Assembly: GCF_003337215.1 (NCBI RefSeq)
Contig: NZ_QPIG01000001.1
Location: forward strand, 930,001-994,000
Length of the DNA: 64,000 nucleotides
Source of the DNA: Oceanihabitans sediminis
GTDB taxonomy: Bacteria > Bacteroidota > Bacteroidia > Flavobacteriales > Flavobacteriaceae
Direction of reading: 5' to 3'
The notes under the pieces were generated by a model. The model saw only the letters and a program-made list of their open reading frames with translations, did not search any database and was not told the DNA's origin. Shown here piece after piece: positions 1 to 6,670 of the stretch. Position numbers and translations under genes: made by a program. Numbering within the stretch: position 1 is the stretch's first letter; every line of letters begins with the position of its first letter.

Positions 1-1
1 T

Positions 2-136
2 AATACTTTTGTAGAAGAAATAAGTGAACGCTACCCTAATATCAAAGGCGCTACACACAGAGAAAAACATAAAATAGCTAAAAATTATTTAAGCTACGGA
101 GATGTTTCAAGCGCATGGAAATTGCTATTATCGTAA
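2..136 (+). CDS. C-terminal end of an unidentified protein (partial)
   Basis: An open frame enters from the left edge and ends at TAA 134-136. The 44 visible residues are charged (RYPNIKGATHREKHKIAK, then SYGDVSSAWKLLLS) and show no motif I recognise. The stop lies 42 bp before the next gene on the same strand, so the two may be co-transcribed. It could be a chance open frame, but its codon use resembles the neighbouring genes and it has no stop over the visible length. Confidence 0.45.
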   Translation, partial: NTFVEEISERYPNIKGATHREKHKIAKNYLSYGDVSSAWKLLLS

Positions 137-178
137 AATAGCATTTAAAAATAGACGAATATTTAATAATTATATATA

Positions 179-556
179 ATGGAAGTACAAGGAAAAGTAA
201 AATTGATTGGAGAAACTCAAACTTTTGGAAGTAATGGGTTTAGAAAGAGAGAGTTAGTGGTTACAACAGAAGAGCAATATCCGCAGCATATATTAGTAGA
301 GTTTGTACAAGACAAAACAGACCTTTTAAACAACTACCAAGTTGGACAATCTGTAAAAGTGAACATCAACTTAAGAGGTAGAGAATGGGTTAACCCACAA
401 GGAGAAACAAAATATTTCAACTCTATTCAAGGATGGAGAATTGAAGCTGTACAACCAGCAGGTGCTCCAGGTGAAATGCCACCGGTTCCACCAGCTGATG
501 CTTTTGAGCCAGCTACGAATGTGAAAGAGGAAGATCACGACGATTTACCGTTTTAA
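179..556 (+). CDS. DUF3127 family protein, single-strand-binding-like
   Basis: This is a 125-residue protein of the DUF3127 family, which is found in Bacteroidota and is thought to have an OB fold. Residues 1-90 are rich in alternating beta-type residues (GKVKLIGETQTFG, KRELVVTT, ILVEFVQDK). A Pro/Ala linker of about 15 residues follows (PAGAPGEMPPVPPAD), then the acidic tip DDLPF. The tip closely resembles the C-terminal tip of bacterial SSB (DDDIPF in E. coli), which docks partner proteins. A DNA-related role is inference. A hairpin terminator follows at 595-628. Confidence 0.85.
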   Translation: MEVQGKVKLIGETQTFGSNGFRKRELVVTTEEQYPQHILVEFVQDKTDLLNNYQVGQSVKVNINLRGREWVNPQGETKYFNSIQGWRIEAVQPAGAPGEMPPVPPADAFEPATNVKEEDHDDLPF

Positions 557-594
557 TTCAGAACTTCCTGCGAAGGTAGGAGTCTTATAAATAT

Positions 595-628
595 AACCTC
601 AATGTGAAAATTCATTGGGGTTTTTTAT
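595..628 (+). terminator. rho-independent terminator after DUF3127 gene
   Basis: Arms AACCTCAATG (595-604) and CATTGGGGTT (613-622) pair with one G-T wobble around an 8-nt loop and run into six T residues. It lies between the DUF3127 gene and aat, so aat probably has its own promoter or depends on readthrough. Confidence 0.8.
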
Positions 629-637
629 TTTTAGCTC

Positions 638-1261
638 ATGCATATATTAAATAAAAGTATTCGTTTCCCAAGTGTAGAAGAAGCCGATGAACAAGGATTG
701 CTTGCCATTGGTGGCGATTTGCGTTTAGATAGACTTTTGCTAGCCTATAAAAGCGGTATCTTTCCTTGGTTTGAAGAAGGTCAGCCAATATTATGGTGGT
801 CTCCAGACCCTAGGTTTGTTCTGTTTCCAGAAAAACTTAAGGTATCTAAAAGTATGAAGCAGGTGCTTCGGAATAAAGACTTTGTTATCACTGTAAATAA
901 AGATTTTGTCGGTGTTATTGAAGCCTGTTCTAAAGTAAAAAGAACCGGGCAGGCAGGAACGTGGATTACAGATTCCATGATTCAGGCCTATGTTAAATTG
1001 CATGCATTAGGCTATGCGAAATCCGTTGAGGTTTGGCAAGAGGAGGAATTGGTTGGCGGACTTTATGGTATCGATTTAAATAATTGAGTATTCTGTGGAG
1101 AGAGTATGTTTACCAAAGTGAGTAATGCAAGTAAAGCGGCGTTTATAACCTTTGTTCAAAATACCAACTATTCCCTTATAGATTGCCAGGTATATACCAA
1201 TCATTTAGAAAGTCTGGGTGCAGAAGATATTTCTAGAGAAGCATTTTTGAAATATCTTTAA
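638..1261 (+). pseudogene. aat: leucyl/phenylalanyl-tRNA-protein transferase, broken by an in-frame TGA
   Basis: Aat transfers Leu or Phe from tRNA to N-terminal Arg/Lys of proteins and so feeds the ClpS/ClpAP N-degron pathway. The reading frame from ATG 638 encodes a good Aat N-terminus (FPSVEEADEQGLLAIGGDL, FPWFEEGQPILWWSPDPRFVLFP, GTWITDSMIQAY, EELVGGLYGIDL) and stops at TGA 1085-1087. With no frame change, translation after the TGA continues as [39 protein letters not shown] and ends at TAA 1259-1261, giving the normal family length of about 207 residues. One base change (for example CGA or GGA to TGA) explains the break. The alternatives are sequencing error, a true pseudogene, or readthrough. 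The missing half carries conserved GESMF and DCQ motifs, so the 149-residue product alone should be inactive. Confidence 0.9.
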
Positions 1262-1311
1262 AAGATTTCCATCGGAATGCAATAGCATTTAGCTCTGTTT
1301 AAAAGCAATTA

Positions 1312-1875
1312 CTACACTTCCTCATATCTAAAACAAGAAACTTCGTGGTCGTTGACCATTCCAGTTGCCTGCATATGGGCATACATTACGGTAGAGCCAA
1401 TAAACTTAAAGCCTCGTTTTTTTAAGTCTTTACTCAAGGCGTCAGAAATTTCGGTTGTGGCAGGGGCGTCTTTATAATATGTAACTTTATTTTTAATAGG
1501 TTCTCCATCCACAAAGTTCCAAATATATTTGCTAAAGCTACCAAACTCTTCTTGTATTTTCATGAAGGCTTTAGCGTTACTTACCGTCGCATTTATTTTT
1601 AATTTGTTTCTTACAATTCCTGCGTCCTGTAAAAGGCTGTTTATTTTATCCTGATTATAATTGGCTATCTTTTTATAGTCAAAAGCATCAAAAGCTTTTC
1701 GGAAGTTTTCACGCTTTCGCAAAATGGTTATCCAACTCAAGCCAGCCTGAAAGGTTTCTAAAATTAAAAATTCAAAAAGGGTAGCATCATCATAAACCGG
1801 TACGCCCCATTCTTGGTCATGATAGGCTTCGTACAAAGCATCTCCAACACACCATCCGCATCTATGTTTAGACAT
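1312..1875 (-). CDS. tag: DNA-3-methyladenine glycosylase I
   Basis: Tag removes 3-methyladenine from alkylated DNA in base excision repair. The 187-residue length is normal. The zinc-snap ligands of the family are visible as C6 and H19 near the N-terminus and H177 and C181 near the end. The base-recognition residues are visible in LILETFQAGLSWITILRKREN (Glu40 and Trp48, equivalent to E38 and W46 of the E. coli enzyme). It lies 5 bp downstream of the small membrane protein gene on the same strand and is probably co-transcribed with it. Confidence 0.95.
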   Translation of the reverse strand: MSKHRCGWCVGDALYEAYHDQEWGVPVYDDATLFEFLILETFQAGLSWITILRKRENFRKAFDAFDYKKIANYNQDKINSLLQDAGIVRNKLKINATVSNAKAFMKIQEEFGSFSKYIWNFVDGEPIKNKVTYYKDAPATTEISDALSKDLKKRGFKFIGSTVMYAHMQATGMVNDHEVSCFRYEEV

Positions 1876-1880
1876 GTTTC

Positions 1881-2063
1881 TTAGGCTTTTTTCCTTTGAA
1901 TAAACTCGTATAAACTAATTAAAAAGTAAACGACAAGAAATATGTACCTCACATCAAATAAGGAGAAGGAGCCTGAAATATTAAAGTCGCTAAATAAGTT
2001 GAAGTATTTAGCAGCAACTAAGGCAAGAAAGCCAAAAAGGCAAATAATTTTTAATGTTTTCAT
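1881..2063 (-). CDS. small two-helix membrane protein
   Basis: This is a 60-residue protein with two hydrophobic segments (about residues 4-22 and 40-56) and a basic end, IQRKKA. No family is recognised. It begins with ATG, sits immediately upstream of tag on the minus strand, and is divergent from the thioredoxin-fold gene. It could be a small inner-membrane protein. The support is ORF integrity, start codon and tight spacing to tag. Confidence 0.6.
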   Translation of the reverse strand: MKTLKIICLFGFLALVAAKYFNLFSDFNISGSFSLFDVRYIFLVVYFLISLYEFIQRKKA

Positions 2064-2164
2064 GTTCTTTTGTAAGTTAGAGAGTTAAAGATAGACATAG
2101 AACTGATAAAAATCATCATTTATTAATAGATATACAAGTATTTTTGTTTGAAGAAGAAAAAACT

Positions 2165-2776
2165 ATGAAAGAAATAATTAGAGAAAGTTTAGATAAAAGC
2201 ATTAGCTATTCGGAATATTTAGATGTAATAAATACACAAGTTGCAAACAACGATACTTCCGGGGAAAATAAAAGTGAAGATTTAGTAGCATACACGAAGT
2301 TGAATGCAAAACGAATGAAACGTTGGGATAAAACCTTAAAAGTTTCTGAGGAAGCGAAAGCAAAAATAGAGAAGTTAGATAAAAAAGTAACTTGGCTGGT
2401 TTTAACCGAAACTTGGTGTGGTGATGCTGCTCACGTTCTACCGGTAATAAATAAAGTAGCGGAAGCGAGTGAGAATATTAGTTTAGGATTGGTTTTTAGA
2501 GATGAAAACGAGGCTTTAATGAATCAGTTTTTAACCAATGGTGGGAAGTCTATTCCGAAGTTGATAATGATTGAAGAGACTTCAGGAGAAGTATTTGGTT
2601 CTTTTGGGCCTAGACCAAAGGAAGCAACGCAATTGGTATTAGACTATAAAGAAAAACACGGAGCAATAACTGCCGAGCTTAAAGAGAACTTACAAGTTTG
2701 GTATAATAAAGATAAGGGGCAATCTACCGTAAACGATTTGGTAGCATTATTAACGAAAGAATTACAATTCGCTTAG
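2165..2776 (+). CDS. thioredoxin family protein with a single active-site cysteine
   Basis: This is a 203-residue predicted thioredoxin-fold protein (Thioredoxin_9-like). The core strand KKVTWLVLTETWCGDAAHVLP carries Cys85 followed by GDAAH, so the second Cys of the usual CxxC is absent. A cis-Pro region follows at GGKSIPKLIMIEE. The first 70 residues are helical and charged. The frame extends upstream to a TTG at 2144, but ATG 2165 is preferred because it is preceded by a purine-rich stretch (GAAGAAGAAAA) and starts the conserved part. It has no signal peptide and is probably cytoplasmic. With one Cys it is unlikely to be a classical disulfide reductase. Confidence 0.85.
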   Translation: MKEIIRESLDKSISYSEYLDVINTQVANNDTSGENKSEDLVAYTKLNAKRMKRWDKTLKVSEEAKAKIEKLDKKVTWLVLTETWCGDAAHVLPVINKVAEASENISLGLVFRDENEALMNQFLTNGGKSIPKLIMIEETSGEVFGSFGPRPKEATQLVLDYKEKHGAITAELKENLQVWYNKDKGQSTVNDLVALLTKELQFA

Positions 2777-2807
2777 TTTATATAGTAGTTTCTTTATATC
2801 CTATTTT

Positions 2808-2848
2808 AAAGACATTTTCTTTTAGTTAAAAGAGAATGTCTTTTTTTA
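2808..2848. terminator. bidirectional terminator between convergent genes
   Basis: Sixteen-base arms at 2808-2823 and 2828-2843 (AAAGACATTTTCTTTT against AAAAGAGAATGTCTTT) pair with one G-T wobble around a 4-nt loop. A-tracts and T-tracts flank both sides. The element overlaps the last codons of the minus-strand TonB-like gene and can serve both convergent genes. Confidence 0.85.
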
Positions 2849-3541
2849 TTTACCTTCAAAATAAAAAGTAATGGTTCCTAGTTGTTCCTTTTTGGAACCA
2901 CTATTAAATATTGCCATTTTCGCATATTCTATAGCGCTATCTATTAAACATTTGTTGGAGGAAGACGATGCATTATTATAAGAGGTGTCTATAACTTTCC
3001 CGGAAGCGTTTACGGTAATATTAATAATGATTTTTCCGCCTTCTTCACATAAATATATCGGAATGGGTAAGTGCTTATGTTTTCGGTTTACCAGGGAATA
3101 ATGTACGGTACTCCTCGCATTATTAGAGGGTTTTTCGCTTGGTGTTTTTAATAGCTTGTTTATTTTGCTAAAAGCGTTTCGTTCTTCCTCTTTTATATGC
3201 GAATCTTTTTCTGGGGTTTCGGTTTTCGATTTTAATGCATGATCGGCATTGCTTATATCCGGTTTTATATAGTCTTCTGGAGGAGCAATTCTTTTATAAG
3301 CTTGCGAGAAAACTTCCCTTTTTTGGTTCTGGTTATGTGCTTGATTGGTTTCGGCTTTTTCTAAACTGCTTTCTTTTTCTATATTCTCTTCCTCCGGCAG
3401 TGTTTCAGCTGGTTCTATTTCGTAAAAAGTTTCCGCAATATGTTCTTGTTTAGAAATATGAAATTGAAACAATATAAAAAGCACCAATCCTGCCATTAGA
3501 ATGGTGATGCACAATGCTTTTTGTTTGTTGTTCCAAGTCAT
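2846..3541 (-). CDS. TonB-like energy transducer C-terminal domain protein
   Basis: This is a 231-residue protein with a short cytoplasmic N-terminus and one membrane helix (about residues 9-27, ALCITILMAGLVLFILF). A long charged Glu/Lys/Asn-rich periplasmic linker follows (about 30-145). The C-terminal domain (about 155-231) shows the alternating pattern of TonB C-termini (PIYLCEEGGKIIINITVNAS, GKVIDTSYNNA, AKMAIFNSG, GTITFYFEGK). TonB proteins link the proton motive force to outer-membrane receptors. There are no ExbB/ExbD genes nearby, so the partner is unknown. Confidence 0.75.
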   Translation of the reverse strand: MTWNNKQKALCITILMAGLVLFILFQFHISKQEHIAETFYEIEPAETLPEEENIEKESSLEKAETNQAHNQNQKREVFSQAYKRIAPPEDYIKPDISNADHALKSKTETPEKDSHIKEEERNAFSKINKLLKTPSEKPSNNARSTVHYSLVNRKHKHLPIPIYLCEEGGKIIINITVNASGKVIDTSYNNASSSSNKCLIDSAIEYAKMAIFNSGSKKEQLGTITFYFEGK

Positions 3542-3618
3542 ATAGGGAGATAAGGTATTCTAGTAACTACTGTCACTTAAAGATACGTTAAATTCTAATG
3601 CATGGATTTTTAGAAAAA

Positions 3619-4314
3619 CTACTTCGCGTCTAACTGCTCTAAAAAAGCATCTACGCTTAGCGCATTGTCTACGTGAAAATCGCCAATCTTGGTACGTCTT
3701 AAAACAGAAAGATGTCCGCCAGATTGCAGCGCTTTACCAAAGTCATGGGCTAAAGAACGTATATAGGTTCCTTTGCTACAAACCACTCTAAAATCTACTT
3801 CGTTATTTTCAAAACGCCTGATTTCAAAAGCCTCAATAGTAATTTTTCTCGATTTTATTTCTACTTCTTCTCCGGCTCTAGCAAATTCGTAAAGGCGTTT
3901 ACCGTCTTTTTTAATTGCAGAAAACACTGGAGGGAATTGTTCTATATCGCCAATAAATTGTTTGGTAGTTTCTTCGACTAACTCCTTGGTGATATGATCT
4001 GTAGGAAAGGTTTCGTTTATTTCGGTTTCTAAATCAAAAGAAGGAGTGGTGCTTCCTAATACAATCGTTCCGGTATATTCTTTAATTTGCCCTTGAAAAG
4101 TATCTATTTGCTTGGTCATTTTACCTGTGCAAATAATTAGTAAGCCAGTTGCTAAAGGGTCTAAGGTTCCTGCATGGCCAACCTTTATTTTCTTAATATT
4201 AAAGGTCTGTCTTATTTTCCAACGTAGTTTGTTTACTACCTGAAAAGAGGTCCAATTTAAAGGTTTGTCTATTAATAAAACTTGTCCGGATTTGTAGTCT
4301 TCTTCTGTTAACAT
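3619..4314 (-). CDS. truB: tRNA pseudouridine(55) synthase
   Basis: TruB makes pseudouridine at position 55 of the T-loop of tRNAs. The 231-residue protein starts with DYKSGQVLLIDKPLNWTSF. It has the family signature KVGHAGTLDPLATGLL with the catalytic Asp52, then CSKGTYIRSLAHDFG. It lacks the long C-terminal PUA domain of the enterobacterial enzyme, as is common in this phylum. It follows uppP by 1 bp in the ftsX-DUF3098-uppP-truB series, a Bacteroidota arrangement. Confidence 0.96.
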   Translation of the reverse strand: MLTEEDYKSGQVLLIDKPLNWTSFQVVNKLRWKIRQTFNIKKIKVGHAGTLDPLATGLLIICTGKMTKQIDTFQGQIKEYTGTIVLGSTTPSFDLETEINETFPTDHITKELVEETTKQFIGDIEQFPPVFSAIKKDGKRLYEFARAGEEVEIKSRKITIEAFEIRRFENNEVDFRVVCSKGTYIRSLAHDFGKALQSGGHLSVLRRTKIGDFHVDNALSVDAFLEQLDAK

Positions 4315-4315
4315 A

Positions 4316-5110
4316 TTAATTCATTAGGGAGAAAATGATTGCTATAACACCTACTATAACGCAGTAGTAAGCAAAGTAGGAAAGTTTGCTTTTCTTCACT
4401 AAAGAAATCATCCAAGTACAGGCAAAAAGTCCCGAAACAAAGGCAGCAATAAAGCCAAGAGAAAGCGAAGTGAAGTTTTGTGCATCGTAGGTTAAATCCC
4501 CGCTTAAAACATCTTTAGCGATTTTTCCAAATATCAATGGGATTACCATTAAAAAGGAAAAACGTGCAGCTTTAGTCTTATCATTTCCTAATAAAACCGA
4601 AGTAGAAATTGTAGCTCCAGAACGTGAAATTCCTGGAAGCATGGCAATTGCTTGCGAAATACCAATAACAAAGGCGTTTTTAAAAGTTACTTTTTTATCG
4701 GTGTCTTTTGCCTTGTCTGCTAAAAATAATAAAACGGCTGTTACGATTAGCATACAACCAACTAATAGGATATTGTTTCCAAAAAGAGCTTCTAATTCTT
4801 TTTCAAAAAATAAGCCAACAAAAACTGCTGGAAGCATAGATAGTGCAATTTTAGAAACAAACTGTAAGTCTTCGTTCCATTCAAATTTTAAAACCCCTTG
4901 TATCAGGCTCCATATATCTTTTCTGAAAATTACGATAGTACTTAAAGCAGTTGCAAAGTGAAGCACTACAGTAAATAGTAAACTTTCTTCTGGTACAGAT
5001 TGGTCGCCAAGAATGGCTTTTCCTAGTTCTAAATGTCCACTAGATGAAACAGGTAAAAACTCTGTTAGCCCCTGTACTATTCCTAAAATTATAGAGTCTA
5101 TAATTTCCAT
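4316..5110 (-). CDS. uppP: undecaprenyl-diphosphate phosphatase
   Basis: UppP (BacA) is an integral membrane phosphatase that recycles undecaprenyl diphosphate to the monophosphate carrier for peptidoglycan and surface glycans. The 264-residue protein shows both family motifs: GLTEFLPVSSSGH (about residues 14-26) and PGISRSGATISTSV (about 159-172). Several membrane helices are evident. It lies between DUF3098 and truB with short gaps, which suggests one transcript. Confidence 0.96.
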   Translation of the reverse strand: MEIIDSIILGIVQGLTEFLPVSSSGHLELGKAILGDQSVPEESLLFTVVLHFATALSTIVIFRKDIWSLIQGVLKFEWNEDLQFVSKIALSMLPAVFVGLFFEKELEALFGNNILLVGCMLIVTAVLLFLADKAKDTDKKVTFKNAFVIGISQAIAMLPGISRSGATISTSVLLGNDKTKAARFSFLMVIPLIFGKIAKDVLSGDLTYDAQNFTSLSLGFIAAFVSGLFACTWMISLVKKSKLSYFAYYCVIVGVIAIIFSLMN

Positions 5111-5144
5111 TAATTATAAAATTTTTGAATTGAAAAGTGCTGTA

Positions 5145-5399
5145 TTACTCTTTATTAGGGTTTAGAAGAATGGCATAAACTTGAAAGCCAAATCCTATAA
5201 GTACTAGTGTTGGTGCTAATCTAATTCTTCTCCAGCTAAAGATATCTGGGCTAAAAACATTAGGATCATCGCTTCCTCCGCCAGACATTAAAATAAATCC
5301 TAAGGCGATAAAAGCTAAGCCAATAAACATAAATGTATAGTTCTTCTTCCCGAAAATAAAATCGGATTTAGGCGATTCGTTCTGTTTTTGTTTTCCCAT
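5145..5399 (-). CDS. DUF3098 family small membrane protein
   Basis: This 84-residue protein has a charged N-terminus (MGKQKQNESPKSDFIFGKKNY), a hydrophobic hairpin with the family phrase FIALGFILMSGGGSDDPN (about residues 33-50), and a second membrane segment (about 59-78). DUF3098 proteins are found beside ftsX in Bacteroidota, as here. A role in envelope or division processes is inferred only from that position. Confidence 0.88.
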   Translation of the reverse strand: MGKQKQNESPKSDFIFGKKNYTFMFIGLAFIALGFILMSGGGSDDPNVFSPDIFSWRRIRLAPTLVLIGFGFQVYAILLNPNKE

Positions 5400-5576
5400 A
5401 ATTTTAAAAACCCTCTGTAAATGTAGTGGAAGAGGGATATTCTATATCCATTATTTTTATGCTAAAAGCTAATAAATTAGCTAGATGCAAAGTAAAGGTT
5501 TTATTTCAAACTTTTAAGTTAAGAGAATCTAAATTTCATCTAGCATCTGAAGCAAGATGTACTTAAAAACAAGCTC

Positions 5577-6452
5577 TTAATAAAGTTGGTCTGTTTTTAG
5601 GTTTAAGAAACGCTGTGTTGCAAAAAAGGTAGAAATCCATGTGATGATAATTCCTAAAATAAACACCGCTATAAATAAGGCCCCAATTAAAATTGGGTTT
5701 CTCATTAAATCTAATTCTGGGAATGTTTGATTTAAATAGTATAAAACTACTGCCATTCCTATAAGTGCTATAATTGCTCCTAGGATTCCTAATTGCACGC
5801 TCTTCCAAATAAATGGTCTGCGAATAAAGCGTTTGGTTGCTCCAACCATTTGCATGGTTTTTATGGTAAATCGCTTCGCATAAACCGCTAATCGAATAGA
5901 ACTATTAATCAGCAATACTGCAATAAGCGTAAATATGCCACTCAGTATTAATACCCAGAAACTAATTTTCTTAACGTTATTATTCATTAAAGTCACTAGG
6001 TCGTTATCATAGCGTACTTCATCTACAAAATTTTTGTTCAGTGCTTCTTTGGAAACCTCTTCTAAATGTTCCGAGGTCACATAATCAGCTTTTAGATGAA
6101 CATCTATAGAATTCTGTAGTGGGTTATATCCTAAGAAATCCATGAAATCTTCACCGTTTTCCTCCTTCATGGAAGCTGCTGCCTCTTCCTTAGAAACATA
6201 TTCGGTAGACTTCACATAATCTGCCAGAGCTAAACTTTTTTCAAGCTGTTTTGTTTCTACCTCTTTTGCGGTGTCTTTTAGGTAAATAGTAACTACTACC
6301 TGCTCTTTAAAGTGGTCGGAAACCTTTTTAGCATTAAGCACTAACAAGCCTAATAAGCCTAATAAAAATAAGACTAAAGCAATACTTAATACAACCGAAA
6401 AGTAAGATGAAATTAATTTACGTTTTTGGTATTTTTCAAAAGATGCACTCAT
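5577..6452 (-). CDS. ftsX: cell division protein FtsX (ABC transporter permease)
   Basis: This is a 291-residue FtsX. With FtsE it forms an ABC-type complex that transmits a signal across the membrane to control cell-wall hydrolases during division. The N-terminus (SASFEKYQKRKLISSYF) is followed by a first membrane helix (about 18-40), a periplasmic domain (about 45-160), then three helices (about 165-185, 215-240, 255-280). The motif AVYAKRFTIKTMQMVGATKRFIRRPF is typical of the family. ftsE is not adjacent, which is usual in this group. leuS is divergent, with 218 bp between. Confidence 0.94.
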   Translation of the reverse strand: MSASFEKYQKRKLISSYFSVVLSIALVLFLLGLLGLLVLNAKKVSDHFKEQVVVTIYLKDTAKEVETKQLEKSLALADYVKSTEYVSKEEAAASMKEENGEDFMDFLGYNPLQNSIDVHLKADYVTSEHLEEVSKEALNKNFVDEVRYDNDLVTLMNNNVKKISFWVLILSGIFTLIAVLLINSSIRLAVYAKRFTIKTMQMVGATKRFIRRPFIWKSVQLGILGAIIALIGMAVVLYYLNQTFPELDLMRNPILIGALFIAVFILGIIITWISTFFATQRFLNLKTDQLY

Positions 6453-6543
6453 AAATTGGGTTTGTTAATGATGTAAAAATAATAAAGAAAATGAATACTT
6501 ATGGTTTATAACGTTTAAACTTTTAATAGTCTTATAATAAGTT

Positions 6544-6551
6544 TAAATTTG
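6544..6551 (+). promoter_or_regulatory. candidate -7 box (TAAATTTG) upstream of leuS
   Basis: This matches the Bacteroidota sigma-A -7 consensus TAnnTTTG. It would give a leader of about 115 nt before leuS. No clear -33 TTG was found at the right spacing, so this rests on a single motif. Confidence 0.35.
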
Positions 6552-6670
6552 CGTTTTTAAAAATCGTTTTTAATAAGTAGGAAACGGCTTGAAACACTCT
6601 TTTATAGAGAGTCTTGCAGCCTAAAAATTCCAACTATTTCTTAATTACGTTAAATATCAAGACCTAGCAG

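Noticed and set aside
2144-2164. TTG start for the thioredoxin-fold gene
   Set aside because: The in-frame ATG 2165 begins the conserved part and has a purine-rich upstream stretch.
3235-3453. Plus-strand frame opposite the TonB-like gene
   Set aside because: It lies wholly within a well supported gene and has no recognisable domain.
5563-5808. Alternative frame within ftsX
   Set aside because: It overlaps the conserved C-terminal helices of FtsX in another frame.
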